Shown: positions 15,167 through 27,642 of the stretch, piece by piece
Position numbering within the stretch: position 1 is the first letter of the stretch
Layout: each line of letters begins with the position of its first letter
NCBI GenBank assembly: GCA_010405405.1
Contig: MU004245.1
Span: forward strand, 55,597 to 119,596
DNA: 64,000 nt
Direction of reading: 5' to 3'
Source of the DNA: Microthyrium microscopicum
Taxonomy: Eukaryota; Ascomycota; Dothideomycetes; Microthyriales; Microthyriaceae
Program-made: the position numbers and the translations under genes
Notes under the pieces: generated by a model
The model's database searches: none
What the model saw: the letters and a program-made list of their open reading frames with translations, nothing else
What the model was told of the DNA's origin: nothing

Positions 15167-18100
15167 ATGACACGACCTTCCATCGTCCGAGCAGGTACAC
15201 ATTGTTTCCCTCGTGTCAACACACAAACTTATTGTTTCCCCCACTTATCTCACGTCTACAGATACCATCGATCTTCAAGATCAAAACTCTCCTTCTGCGC
15301 AAGATCACTCCAAATCTCATCTTAACGGTGGTCCCGTTGGCCAAGCCGCTCCTCATCAAGCCGCCGAGTTACGACACGTCCAAAACGAACGTCACGCCGA
15401 AGAAGTGGCCTTATCAAACGCCTGGAGTCATAATGGTCAAGGTCTAAGTGACGAACCCCCATCGGAGGACGACGACATGTATGCTCGCGCCGAGCAACTA
15501 ACTGGTGATACTCTTGTACATCATAATGGAGACCTCTTGGGGCCATCAGAAGGCTCGGACACTGGTGATGATGAAGATCCCCTCGGAGACGATATGGAAA
15601 GAGCTTCAAGTTCCCCGTCAATAACTGATGGTGGGTTACCCCAATTTCTCTGGCCTCGTCGGTCTTCTTCTTTGACGCCAATTCAAACACCAGTGGGAAC
15701 TCCCACTCGCGATTCGTTTGGCGCTTCTGTTCGCAACTCTCTTCTCAATTCTTCTTCGCCTTTTCCAAATTCTCTTTCGCGCGATACAGTTCCACGTTAT
15801 TCGTCGCCAATTTTCGGTTCGGATACCGACCTATGTAGTGATGAGGTCCCGGACCAGTCATCATCGCCTTTTGTGTCCTCTCCCGAAGATCTTTCATGTT
15901 TTCTTTCAAGATCAACCTCTCTTTCTTCTCCGCGTCATCATCATTGGGGTGAGTATACAACCTTTAAAACAACAAACGATCTTACGGCCCTACTTTCTCC
16001 GGAAAATGACAACGACTTCGCTGGTCAAGGTAAGCCATCCGCCGAGGAACAGGCTCTAGCGGACGAGGAGCGAGACGAACTTACTCCACTGCTCTCTGAA
16101 CAAGAGGAATACTTTTCTAATGGCCTACAACATCGCCGATCTCTCTCACGATCGCCCACGGACAAGCCACTGCCACGTTTGCCATCGCCAACAAAGGAGG
16201 GATACGTAGGTATGGACCATACGGTAGCCAAGGAGAGGATCACCGAGAATGAAGTCTTTGAACGCGACCAGGAAACTCCGACGAAAAAAAGCGCTGCTGG
16301 CACTAGCGAGGCCGCTTCACTAATTGCAGAAAACGACTCAGAGGACGATTCGGACTGGCTCACGGAATCCGAAGATGGTGACAGTTTTGATTCCCTTCTC
16401 TTCAATGATGATGAAGCAAAAGTTTTTAAACGTTCCTTAACTTCTGCGTTATATTTTACGACTGGCTGGAATGCACAAAGCTTACAAGAAACAGAAGATA
16501 TTGATTTTGATTTGGTTTATGCTCTGCATAGCTTCGTTGCTACTGTGGAGGGACAAGCCAATGCCGCCAAAGGAGATACCATGGTATTATTAGACGATAG
16601 TAATAGCTATTGGTGGCTCGTCCGAGTTATGAAAGACAGTACCATTGGTAAGTCAAAAGCGCCCACAAGGAAGACAACTTCTAACAATCTTTAGGATACT
16701 TACCGGCGGAGCATATTGAAACCCCTACAGAACGATTAGCACGACTCAATAAACACAGAAATATCGACGTAAGATGATTTGAGCATTTCAAATCTTTATG
16801 CTAATCATATCAGGCCACAAAAATGCATTTTGAGGATTCATTAGAGAAACCTAGGAATCCCTTGAAACGGGCGATGCGAAGAAGAAATCAGAAACAGGTC
16901 GCCTTCGCAGAACCTACATACAGAGATGCACCCGTGTACGACTATACATCGGACGAAGAAGAAGAGGACGAGGAAGGCGAAATGCAAGCACAGACTAATG
17001 GTCAGACGAATGAAGCTCAAATGACTCAAGAGGAAGACTATGAAGACGAAGACGAAATAACCGCTGTTGCCCCTCTGAATGTTCGCTCAACAGTCAAAGA
17101 TCCACAACAGCCTGTCGAAGAATTGGCACAAGAAGTCGATCAAAATATGGGTCTGGCAGAAGAACAACAGTTTAATGAAGACGGGGAGCGAGGTAAAACA
17201 CACTTTTCGGCACATTCGTTTCTGTTTACTGACGGTGAATTAGTGGGACCTTCACGATCAAGGAACGGAACTGTCAGAAATACAGACTCATTCTTCAAGG
17301 ACGATACGGCTGAAACTAGAAAGATCACCATAACTCCTAAGCTATTACGCGATGAAAATGGTTCCACCATGGAAGTTACCCGAGCAAGCAATAGTATGGA
17401 TCGAGGAAGCAGCTTTGACTTTTCCGACAAGCCTGACAGAAAAGAAGACAAGAACACCAAAAAGAAAAAGGGCATGTTCAACATATTCAAGAGAAGTAAA
17501 AGCGATAAGAAATACAAGGAGGAGTCAGTCAATTCGACCAAGACGTCCTCGGAATTCTCTCGTGAATCTCCTGCGCCTACGTCTGGCACGGTTTCTCCAG
17601 CTGAAAAGATATCTCTTGACAATGGCGTCCAACGCAAGGGAAGCAAAGGAGGCAAACTACAGAAGACACAACAGCCCAACGGTCCAACCAACGGTCAACA
17701 ACGTCAAACAATGTCTCCTAACGGACTACGGCCACTTCAGCTTTCTGTTGATCATGGTATCGAAGAAAAGCTTAGCAACGATTCCATGCGAGATGCTAAT
17801 GGTGGTCAACGGTTGTCACCAGAAAAACAGATGAATGGATCTGCAACCGGCGCCCCATTTGCAAAACAATCGAACAATCCTTTCGCAGACACCAACGGTA
17901 TTTCTCAGGTCTCAAGAGTAACTGAGATAGCACCAGATGCCCTCTCGGAATCGCCAGTTCACATCACCGCGGCAGATGCTCACCCAGATTCTGAACCACC
18001 TGCTCTTGTACGCGATAGCTCTTCGGATTCCGATGACGTTCGATCACTTCGAGATTCTCCTTCACCTCCCATGCAGAATGGTACGATCCAACATACCCAA

Positions 18101-18685
18101 CATGCCCAACATGAAGGTACTGGACTTGGTTTGCAGCACTCGCCAATGTCATCTTCAATGGGTGTATTCGGAGGAGTAGCTTTAGCCGGCGCTGCGTCGT
18201 TAGGTGGATTGGCAATTGCGTCTCGTGAACAACCGCCTCCACCTAGTCGAGAACCGCCACCACAACCAAATGGTTTTGGCTCTATAAATACTACGCCTGG
18301 ATCTATGCCAGATAGGCAAAATAGTACTTCAACGACAACTTCGGCTATACTGTCGTCGGCTCCGTCCACACCTGTGTGGTCTGATGCTAGTTTAAGGTAA
18401 AGATATCCTCGCAATGCCTGCAATACAATCGAACGTAAACTGACATTATCTAGACAATACATGGACGAGTCTGGGTCCTCTGATATTCGCGACTTGCTAG
18501 TACTGACTCGGGATACTACCGGTGTCGTACCAGTAAGTGCCAACCATCCACTCATGGCAGGCTTATATTCCGAGGAACGAGGTCAAGTAAAGGAGATGGA
18601 TGACACTCTCAATGAGTTACTCAGCACTTACATTGAACGGAAGGTGCGCAGCCGCAGTGCACAGAGTCAACGAAAGCGGCTTTAA
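15167..18685 (+). CDS. Tea4/Bud14-like SH3 polarity protein
   Basis: Five exons (15167-15194, 15262-16647, 16695-16768, 16814-18396, 18454-18685) give 1,100 residues. Family members (S. pombe Tea4/Wsh3, S. cerevisiae Bud14, A. nidulans TeaC) sit at growing cell tips and link microtubule marks and formins to protein phosphatase 1. Residues 1-420 are acidic and serine-rich. An SH3 domain lies at about 425-485, with ALHSF, the acidic DDSN turn and YWWLVR; the sequence then runs on through YLPAEHIETPTERLARLNKHRNID, split here by description only. Just after it, at residues 523-527, KQVAF fits the RVxF docking motif for PP1. The C-terminal half is low in complexity with basic patches (KKKKG, FKRSKSDKK). 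Orthology rests on the SH3 block plus the adjacent PP1 motif; the rest is too divergent to compare by eye. Confidence 0.85.
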
Positions 18686-19602
18686 TTAAAGATATCACCT
18701 TTCTTCCACAACCTCATTTTCCACCGACTCTCGCAATCCACATTTATGACCTCTCCGATAAATATTCTATTATCCACGACTCTCCTTCTACCAACGTTTC
18801 AAATTCACCAGCGCTTGTTGGATTATTTCATCGCACCATGCATGCATCGGCGCCAATTACTCGACCACATCAGCGTCCAGCAAAAACTTTCCTTTCTTCA
18901 AACTACTCATTGCCGCTGGAACTGTACTAGGTAATAACTATTATTATTTTCCTCGCTGTTCGACTACCTACCGCACGTGGAGGCGTTGTCTTTTTTTTCA
19001 TACCAGCGTTAATGCCCCTTTGGCCTCGCACTTTTAGCCCCAGAGACTTATCAGATCTGGCATGCTTTGCGTTTGTTTATTCTGTATGAGCTACGAGATC
19101 AGGAAGATTGAGTGTTCTTTGGTATGGAACACTAGAGCTATGTGGTGCTTTGGCGCCCGTTGAGTTCCCGAGGGGGTGGAGGAAGGACTTTGTACGATGG
19201 GTGCGGTGTAGACACGAGTGTGGTGGTGAACATGGTGCCATTTGTTACGTGAATAAAAGCTGATAATGCTTGATATATGTCTTTGTATGTCGTGATTGTG
19301 ATTGTGATGAGGATATAGTTGAACTTGGAGTTCGTCTAGTATTTGAGAATGCTTGCGAAGAAGATGGCATTTCATAATCATCATGGAGGCAATAGCTCTC
19401 GTATCATGGATGCTCTATTCAATAGGCCCACCGCAATATCAGCAGAGCGCGCGTAGTTACATGCTGCGACGCAAGATCCTCAGACAGAAGCATAGCAGAC
19501 CGCATCGCATCAGAACCACCTTCAGCACCATAACCCAAAAAATACATCCATTCATTAACGTCCCTCCCTCCCTGCTCCCAATCAATCCGAGTCCGGAACT
19601 TC
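18686..19602. other. intergenic region between convergent genes
   Basis: About 0.9 kb carry the 3' ends of the Tea4-like gene (+) and the small minus-strand gene. Short frames such as 19091-19384 show no protein character. Confidence 0.5.
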
Positions 19603-20073
19603 CTAATCATCCGTATCATTGACCCGCACATCACAAACCTCCCTAATCTCCCTCGTAACAACCCTCAACGTCTCCCTTATCGCCACCTCCGGCACCCCCA
19701 ACCCCTTCTCCCCCTCCAACATCCCTCCTCCCAATCCACCACCAACTAGTTTCCCTCCCCCTCCTTCACTCGTCGCCGCCGTCACCGCCGCCAACACCTT
19801 CTTCATAACGTCCTGAAAACTTGCACTTTCCCCACTCCGTAGCTGTGTGACTACATATGTGCGCAGCGCGGCGCTGAAGCCAGAGGTGGCGAGTTCGTGG
19901 CGGAGAGAGGCTTCGATGCGCTCGATGCCGTTGGAGGATACGAGGGCGGTTGTTAGGGCGGTGGTGGTTGTTGTTGATAGTGGGCGTGGGCCGGTTGTGT
20001 GGGTTGTGGAGGCGGGTGGGAGGGTTAGGGGGAGGGAGGATGTGTGGACTGGTAGTTTTGGGGAGGGTGGCAT
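19603..20073 (-). CDS. small conserved-looking protein of unknown function
   Basis: A single exon of 156 residues starts MPPSPKLPVHTSS and ends VNDTDD. The first 40 residues are rich in proline and threonine and probably disordered. Residues 48-95 (ERIEASLRHELATS, then LRTYVVTQLRSGE) and 125-150 look helical and charged, as in a small subunit of a nuclear complex. A glycine-rich linker lies between them. GC content and codon choice are strongly biased, favouring this frame over the opposite strand, where frames are also open. I do not recognise the family. A spliced upstream extension is possible but not needed. Confidence 0.6.
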   Translation of the reverse strand: MPPSPKLPVHTSSLPLTLPPASTTHTTGPRPLSTTTTTALTTALVSSNGIERIEASLRHELATSGFSAALRTYVVTQLRSGESASFQDVMKKVLAAVTAATSEGGGGKLVGGGLGGGMLEGEKGLGVPEVAIRETLRVVTREIREVCDVRVNDTDD

Positions 20074-21640
20074 TTTGGGTTGTTGGAGAGGATGGGGTTG
20101 GTGGGAGGTTTGTGGGTTTATGGGTTGGAAAGGTGATCTGGAGGTTGATCTGGTTTGATGTTTGATCTGGTTGAGTTTGATGGGTTTGAGATCTTGAGGA
20201 GTGTTGCGTCTTGCTGGTTGGGAGTTGTGAGATTCAGACCGGCTGAAGATGTAAGATTTGTTGGATATGGGGTGTTGAAGTTTGGGAGAGGAAATTATAT
20301 GGTGTAATATGGGTGGTTATGGTGAGGTTTTTGGTACTGTTTTATTGTTCTCAATAGATCAATGGGACCGGATGGACAATAGCAGCCAACATTTGAGTAG
20401 TAGTTGAGTGCTACTAATGATTGGTTGACTCGAACAGGGGTACGTCTTCTCAGTTCTATCCTTGATATTGAGGTTCCATTCAACAAGGCTTTAAGGCATA
20501 AAAGTTTAGTCCTCAGGCTGCTACTATTGTACTTATCGAAAAAGATTGTATGAAAGATCAATTAATAAGCGCCCAATGCAGAGGCACATGCATCAGAATC
20601 TGGAGAGCAGGATTCAGGCTGAGTCCATGAATAGACACTCAACACACTATTCATGTACTATTCATGCCAGAGCAGATTGCGCTACCACTAGTTGCTGGTC
20701 AACGAATTCTCCGCAAACTACGGAGTATCACCGCTTCTTTCTAGAGCGGCGAGACCTTCTTTTCCAGTTCTTCTCAAGCTCTCCCTTTGCCATTCTACGC
20801 CTCCAACTGGTCCGTCTACGAGGCCTCATCGGTCACCATCTCTTCTCCTCTCTGCGCTTTTCGGCCACTCATGCGAGCCAGCGATCAGCTCCCTTCCCTA
20901 CAGGCTGGCTGCTTGATCTGAGCGACGGCTTCTCTATTGCCAATTTCCTCTTCAACCTCGCATCTTGAGCTTTCTACTCATCTCACACCATTACCAGCAT
21001 TCCGTCCATTCTCCTCCTTCATCCACACTCATACGGACTCGCTCCAACAACCCATTTTCTTTTGATACTTCTGATAATATCAATGAGAACATTATCTCCA
21101 CTATTCTGGAATCAATCTGCAGGTACTGCAAATATCTGATCTTGCCCTTGTCCGGCCGTCCTGGAGCCTGAGTCGTTGTACCTGCCCGCCTCCTTGGGTC
21201 AACTCATAGGTACCCTCCTTGATGATCTCCCATCTTGGTCTCCTGAAAACTCTCCGCCTATCTTCCTCTAACCTCTCCAACCAATAAAAGGTATTTACAT
21301 CCAAACAATTTCTACCACCTTTGTTGTGCTGGTAATACCTCTCCGTGTTTCCCGCTGGGCGAGACATCAGGCTAACCATCATTGGAGGCAAGTCTAGGCG
21401 CGCGGATGTAATTACAGCAGCCAGCCAGCCAACTTCGTCGAGTACTCTTCTCCAAATCGACGTATGCCATCCTTCTCTTTCCACTTACTTCGCTGCAAAT
21501 ATTCAAAGCTACAAACGCTCCCTCAAGCCTTTCCCCAATCATTACAACGCCTGGTATCAACGCCCACCCTCCTCCAAGGAAGCCCCACTCCGTAACCGCC
21601 CACGATTCAGCTCCGACCCTGATCTCCTTTATTGCCGCAC
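20074..21640. other. intergenic region and probable long leader of STE50
   Basis: The 1.6 kb between divergent starts must contain both promoters. From about 20,700 onward it is pyrimidine-rich and several short upstream frames occur, so STE50 may have a long leader with upstream ORFs. I see no further gene. Confidence 0.5.
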
Positions 21641-23138
21641 ATGTCGTCGTTCAAGGCCGCCTATCGAGACGAAGAAGCAGACGACGACGACTACGGGAGC
21701 GAAATAATGTCGCCTACTCTACCTCCCGATTTCCAGTCTTCGCCGACTGATTCAGACGGCATGTCGACTGAACAAACACCCACATACTCCCAGTCAGGTC
21801 ATGATGGGATAAGTCCAAGGGGAAAGATAATAGATTGGTCGGCAGACCAATGTGCAGACTATATTGCGGATCTGGGTTTAGATCAATATGCAGACAGCTT
21901 TGTTGGTCAGTAGTCTCGAGTTCTTTGCTAGAGCTCGTCTCGCTGCACTACGAAAGATAGCTAACCATTCATAGATGAGATGATCACAGGCGATGCATTG
22001 GTCGCTTTAGTACATGGCGACTTGAAGGAGATGGGAATCAACAGTATAGGTCATCGATTACTGATTCTCAAATCCGTCTATAATATAAAAATGAAGCAAA
22101 ACATACCTGTGGAGCCCGAGCACTTCACTCCTCTATGTATGTATTTTGCTCTACCAGCAACAACCATGACTAACCATTACAGCGGCCGAATCACAAAACA
22201 CAGAAACGCCAGTCACACACGATGACATCGCCCGCATCATTCACATCATTAAGGATCGAGACGCCGAAATAAAATCCCTCCGAGACGACCTCGTACGGAT
22301 ATCCGAAGAAAACCGCAAGCTTCGTGAAGAGTTCCTCCCACTTATAAAGGCTGAGAAGAACCGCAATCAGCCTCTCCCAACGCCCGAAGACGGGCCAGAT
22401 CCCAAGTCTGGTGGCCTCTCTCGCAAATTCTCCAATAAACGCATCTTCCTCCGCGAAACCCCCGGTGCCAAAAACCCCAGCCCAACCATTCAAGAAGGCC
22501 GCGCTCTCGCCGACGGCTCTTCGCTCGACCCCTCCGCTGCCGCCCTGGCAGCCTCCTCCCATCTCACCGCGTCCATGCGCGACGGCATCAGTAGTCCTGG
22601 CCACCCGCCTGAACGCTCACCCACCTCCCCAGCCTATCGCGATCTCACAGCACCCAACTCAGGCGGACCCATGTCGCGCCCCTTCCCACGCACCAACGAC
22701 TCAGACTACGGCCAAATGGCGCTGCCCACACCCTCACTCTCCACCATCTCCACACCACCGACATCCGTTCCGCCCATGCCATCCAGCGCATCGACACCCT
22801 CAGGCAGCACACCGCAGGTTGAGATCTTCAAGAGCTTCCGGGTCAGCATCGATGATCCGTGCCACAAGGTGCTCCCTGTTGCCCTCAAGAAATACAACAT
22901 TGCAGCCGACTGGCGCCAGTATGCGCTGTATATTGTACATGGCGACCAGGAGCGGTGTCTGGGGTTGAATGAGAAGCCGCTTATCCTGTTTAAGCAGCTG
23001 GATAAGGAGGGCCGCAAGCCAATGTTTATGCTGCGCAAACATGCGGCGCCAGCGGAGGGCACCGTTAGTGTCGGTGGAGGGCCCCCGCAGAGCGTGGCAG
23101 GCTTACCGAGTAGTAGCTTGCCGGGTGGTATTCTATGA
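21641..23138 (+). CDS. STE50: Ste50-type MAPK cascade adaptor (SAM + Ras-association)
   Basis: Three exons (21641-21905, 21975-22136, 22183-23138) give 460 residues. Ste50 links the MAPKKK Ste11 to membrane regulators such as Cdc42 in mating, filamentation and osmotic signalling. A SAM domain occupies about residues 63-135 (WSADQCADYIADLGLDQYADSF, rebuilt here across exon 1/2 into DEMITGDALVAL, and GINSIGHRLLILKSV). A short coiled coil follows (IKDRDAEIKSLRDDLVRI). A proline/serine-rich linker leads to a Ras-association domain at about 355-430 (FKSFRVSIDDPCHKVLPVAL, then QYALYIVHGDQERCL). The start is the first in-frame ATG; the domain order and length match filamentous fungal Ste50. Confidence 0.93.
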
Positions 23139-23846
23139 ATACCGAAGAAGGGAAGATCGTATAGAGTCGGGGCGTCTGGCTGAGTGCGTATATTTTGTGT
23201 TTTTGAGAGTTCTAGCGTGCATCGCCGCTGTCATGATGGCGAAATATTTTATGGTTGTGGGTATCTTATATCATATGGGAAAGCACGTTTTGGTTGCTGT
23301 AGATTATGGCGAATATCTTCTTTGTCTGGTTCGAGTTCTTGTAGCTATGGAGAGCGCTTTGGTATAGGAGCGTTGGTGGTATCAAACTTGGGACATTTAT
23401 GGAATGGCGCCATCTTAGATGTTGTTTTCGTCTTGCTCAGCAAGGGATATCTCAATATACCTTGCTTGACCCTTTCAGAAATTTCATGGTCTAGTGACTA
23501 ACTCTAAAATGTTCCTTGACCTTTGAATTCTTTGCAGAAACGTAATATATCACGGATTCCATCTTGATATCAAGCTGGGAATTGCGCTTAATCAGAACCC
23601 AGTGAGCTCCCTCGCCTTTGTGATTGGACACACGGTCGCTTAGATGGCCAACCTCACTCCCATTTGCGCGGCTATACCATCAATATCTCGTATTCCTCGA
23701 CGCTTTAAGGCAGCAACAATTGTGCTCCCATCCATCAATACATTTAGGAACCTATTCATTGTCTTCTTCAATCTAATATCTTTCTTCTCAGTCGATCTTA
23801 TGTGCGAAGTCTAGACAACAATCGCTTACTTCGTGCCCGTTCATCA
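23139..23846. other. intergenic region upstream of the Zn2Cys6 gene
   Basis: About 0.7 kb, moderately AT-rich. Probably the STE50 3' UTR and the promoter of the transcription factor. An ATG at about 23,800 runs into a stop after four codons and may be a tiny upstream ORF. Confidence 0.5.
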
Positions 23847-25959
23847 ATGGACGATGAAGAACCCCTGTCTGTAATTGGGGGTGAATCCCACGACGATCTA
23901 TTCGATACAGGGCTGGGTATATCTGCTGGCCTCTCTGATTATGGATTCCCGGATAACAACGAGTCTGATGTCTTTGGAGACAGTCCCAATGTACAGGATA
24001 TCAGAGGCTTCGTGATCAGGACCAACATGGAAACCTCCTTGGCTTCGCCGGCAGCTAGTCAGTACAAGTCTTCGACGGGCGTAGTGAAAAGGAGACCAAT
24101 TCCTCGAAAAGGTGAGATTCAACCTCCTTGAATCACGTTCTTTGACGACTTTCCAAATCCCAAGATCAGTGGTGGCTGCCAACGCAAGTGATTGCTTCTA
24201 TGATCAAATGCTATGACTTCCAGGTCTAATCGCATCTTAATCGCATCTTATACTAACAGACAGTAGGTCATACGAAGTCTCGCCGTGGCTGCTTCAATTG
24301 CAAGGCTCGAAAGATCAAATGGTAAGTTCTTGTATGAGGACATCTTGTGTTGATACCATATCATATTGTGGCTCTCATAACACTCTATGCATACTCTAAT
24401 GGTTCAAGACAGATCTGCTTTGATGTCAATCTTCGTAGTCTCATGCTAACGGGTACTATCTCAGTCAAGAGACTAGACCATGTTGTTCACATTGTGTCAA
24501 AGCCGGTCTTCAATGCCAGTATCCAAATCCAAGGCCTCCTATACAAATGATATCTTCACCTGAATCGTCAGTCTCATCGATAGGGAAGAACCTTCAATCG
24601 ACTCCGACTACGTTCACCGTCAAAGATATGCAGTTCTTTCATCATTTTCTCACCCGAGGATACCCTCATTTACCTCTAGGGGCAGATAATCTATGGACTA
24701 AAGAAATCCCAAAACTGGCTCATGAAGTACGTCCCTCATCTAGTTTGGCCGCATGAGCTGACTTGACTAGTACGACTACTTGCTACACGCCATGCTCGCA
24801 CTTGGAGCTTCAAATATGGCTCTGGGATCAGACACTCCATCGGATTTGATTGAGTCCGGATTATCGCATCGTGTGGAAGCTGTGAAGCGACTCAATAAAG
24901 CTATTGCAACTCGCCCGAAAGATAAATTTGAGGCAGACGTGAGATTTGCTACACTCATGGCTCTTACTTTTCAATCTTCATGCATGGTTGATGGACTAAG
25001 CGATTTTCTCACAATGCTACGCGGTTGCGTCCTTTCTGGGGCAGAAGCCTATCGACAGGACTCCTTTTTCATAAATTTCCTTCATCAAGCACACTTGGCT
25101 GTCATGGACGAGCGATTTAGCCAGACACAACTAGACTCATTGGACCGAAAGCCATTAGAGCAGGCTGCAGAATCACTGGAAGCTTTAGCACCCCTTTGCA
25201 CGGATAGTATTGATATCAAGTTCCATGCTGTACTTGTCGAGCTCATCAAGCAGGCATACTTCTCTCCAAGAAACTGTGGGTCACCCATGCGCGCTCTCTT
25301 CGATTGTTTCGTTGTCATTAATATTCATTAGCATACTACCTCTTCACTTGCCTATACAACATTTTTGGCACCCAGTCCGCCGAAGATTTCCAACACCTCA
25401 TTGACCCGTCGAATCATATCAGTCAAATCCTGGTGTCTCACTTTCTAGCCGTCCATTGGATCATGCGACCTATAACGCGACTCGAAAGTCCTCTTCGGGA
25501 TGCATCTCCATTGTATTCTGTTATGCAATCCTGGGTGCTTACAATACATGCAAATCTGGACAAACGTTTCCGAGCTCTGAATGCTTGGCCTCTTGCCTTC
25601 ATAGACTCAGCTTCGTCACCGTTCACTGACATCAAACGTCAAATTAAGATTGAGACAATAGACGATGTCGAACAAATAATATCAAAGACAACTTTCCAAG
25701 ATGTACAACCCGTATTTTCCCATACCAGGTATGTGCAATGGGCACTGACAGCAGCTAACGGGCAACCTCAACCTCCAACTACAGAAACATGTTTCCATTG
25801 CTGAGGAGAGCACTGAGCACCACAATCACATATCAATTAGGAAACTGTGTTCATCAAACGCAATCATTATTAACAACTATGGACATTCCCCACCAAAAGT
25901 GTGCTTCAACCGTCAAGCAACGTGCGTCAACTCCGAAGAGTGATCTCGATACAAGGTAG
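23847..25959 (+). CDS. Zn2Cys6 transcription factor
   Basis: Six exons (23847-24111, 24267-24321, 24465-24726, 24771-25275, 25332-25728, 25785-25959) give 552 residues. The DNA-binding domain is split by the second intron: RRGCFNCKARKIK lies in exon 2, and the third cysteine is made across the junction. The six zinc ligands are C97, C100, C107, C114, C117 and C124, in the spacing C-x2-C-x6-C-x6-C-x2-C-x6-C. The region from about 160 on (FHHFLTRGYPHLPL, YDYLLHAMLALGASNMA) resembles the fungal-specific domain of the Upc2/sterol-uptake regulator type, but the targets are unknown. The N-terminal 88 residues are acidic and may be an activation domain. The fourth intron uses a weaker donor, GTGGGT. 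The last codons fall inside a short repeat that continues beyond the stop. Confidence 0.85.
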
Positions 25960-26047
25960 GAGCATCAACTCCGAAGAGTGATCTCACCACAATGGCAAAA
26001 GCACAATGCCCACCCAAGCAGGAGCGTCGACCCCGAAGGGTGATCTC
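25924..26047. repeat. three imperfect copies of a 24-base motif at the 3' end of the Zn2Cys6 gene
   Basis: The motif GCGTCAACTCCGAAGAGTGA plus TCTC occurs at 25924-25947, 25962-25985 and, with three or four changes, 26024-26047. The first copy codes for the last residues of the transcription factor (RASTPKSDL); the other two follow its stop. Spacing is 38 and then 62 bases, so the copies are not in one frame. Confidence 0.75.
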
Positions 26048-26128
26048 ACCGCGAGGGAGCGCATTGCACCCCAGTGGATTAGTACAGTAATATACAAAAG
26101 AATGTGGGCAGTCCCGTTCCATCACCAA

Positions 26129-27642
26129 TTACCAACCCAGGCCAAAGGACCTGCCAATTCTGCCGGCCGCAACCGGGCTTCCATCCTCCGTGCCTTCCAT
26201 GATCTCCGTCTCGATCTCCGCCTCCTCGATTGGTTCAAGAGGCGTGCTACGCCTCAACCGCTCGATTTGGCGGTCGCGCTCGTCTAGCGCGAGCTGGTCG
26301 TCGATGTCCGACATGTGGACATCTTCGATTTCCTCTTCGGGCTCAATGGTGGCGACGATTTTGGTGGTGTGATGGGCCCCATCAGATGCGATGGGAGACA
26401 TCGGCGCGGCTGGGAGAGGCGTGGTATTTCCGGTCGGTTCATCATTTTCGACTTCGGGCGCCACGTTCACGAATGGTGATGAAGTGCGCTGGCTGCCATC
26501 AGATGCGATGGGCGACACCAGCTCAGCTGGGAGAGTTGAGATATGCTCGTCCACTTCGTCAATGTCGTTTCCCGGAGCATTTTTGGGCGAAACCGTCGAA
26601 TTGCGTTCGTTTCCATCAGATTCGATGGGAGCCACCGACTCTGATGGGAGAATTGTGGTGCTTTGGTTGGTATCGGATTCGGTGGTGGATAGATGTTCGG
26701 AGTGGCCAGCAAGGCCCAAGATGGCGTCCCACTGTTTCGCGGTAACGCTGCTAACGCTGAGGCGAGATTGGCGGAGCAATTGCATGCCTTCGAGAGCACC
26801 ACTTGTATGCTTTTTCAGCTCGCGAAGGGTGGTGAGTTCTGGTTTGTCGAATTTCTGAACGAATCCGACGCTGACGCAATGCCATCTTGGGTTTTCGTGG
26901 GTGGAGAGGCGGTCGTAGTATGGGCCGGTCTTGTCGAAGGCTGAAGGATCTGGAGTGGCTTCTTGAACGACTTCCAAGATGCCAACGACGCCGGGAGTTT
27001 TGGTGTTGGAGTGGTAGAACAAGCCTTTGTCGCCGACTTTCATGGCTTTCATGCTGTTTTTGGGTCCATGGGCGCGAACGCCGGTCCATGGCTCGGGCTC
27101 AGTGCAGCGCATCAGATCGTCAATGGAGAAACTGACGTCCGTGCCTTTTTCGAGGCGTGTGTCTGGTTCGGACTTGAAGAGCCAGTAGTTTTTGGTGTTT
27201 GGAGGAGCTGGGCTCTCCGTGCGAGCACGCTTGGCAGGTGGCTCGTCGTCCATTTCGCTGGAAGGGCGCTTTTTGGAGGGATTGGAGGGAGGGGAGGGTC
27301 GAGAGCGCTTGGCCGGTGGTTCCTCATCTGCATCTGCAGGGCGACCGCGCTTTTTTGGAGCGGGTTTTGGTGCCTTTTCGGCGGATTTCGCAACTTTCGT
27401 GACTTTTTTCGCGGGCCGGCCACGCTTTTTTGGTGGATCAGCGGTTTTTTTGGCCTAGCAGCAATTAGTATGAAATTCCCAGCGAATACGATGGGAGCCA
27501 TCAAGGGCAATGGGAGGATGAAGGAGATGGGCATGCTGTGATGTTTGGGACTTACAGGTTTGGAAGGCTTGCCGCGCCTTTTGGGAGGGTCCGCTGGTTT
27601 TGCGCTTGCCGCACGCGACGCAGAACGGGTCGTTACAGCCAT
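26129..27642 (-). CDS. AT-hook and EVE-domain protein (THYN1-like)
   Basis: Two exons (27556-27642 and 26129-27454) give 470 residues. The first 95 residues are lysine-, proline- and alanine-rich and carry AT-hook cores: KRRGKP, KKRGRPAKK and KKRGRPAD. They suggest binding to the minor groove of AT-rich DNA. Residues about 118-265 form an EVE domain (NYWLFKSEPD, DLMRC, WTGVRAHGPKNSM, GDKGLFYHSN, PRWHCVSV), the fold of the YTH/PUA-related thymocyte nuclear protein 1 family, thought to read modified bases. The C-terminal part contains three copies of a 39-residue repeat around SPIASDG. Without the first exon the protein would start at M97 and lose the AT hooks. The intron keeps frame and restores a continuous basic segment, so I prefer the longer form. 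Confidence 0.88.
26370..26720 (-). repeat. 117-base coding tandem repeat in the EVE gene
   Basis: The core ATCAGATGCGATGGG recurs at 26381, 26498 and 26615 (third copy with TTCG), exactly 117 bases apart. In protein this is 39 residues, three times, each with a proline, SPI or API, SDG and then polar or acidic residues. The unit keeps the frame. Confidence 0.85.

Noticed and set aside
14723-15244. Minus-strand frame of 173 codons
   Set aside because: It lies over the pyrimidine-rich leader and first intron of the Tea4-like gene; the strand skew explains the lack of stops.
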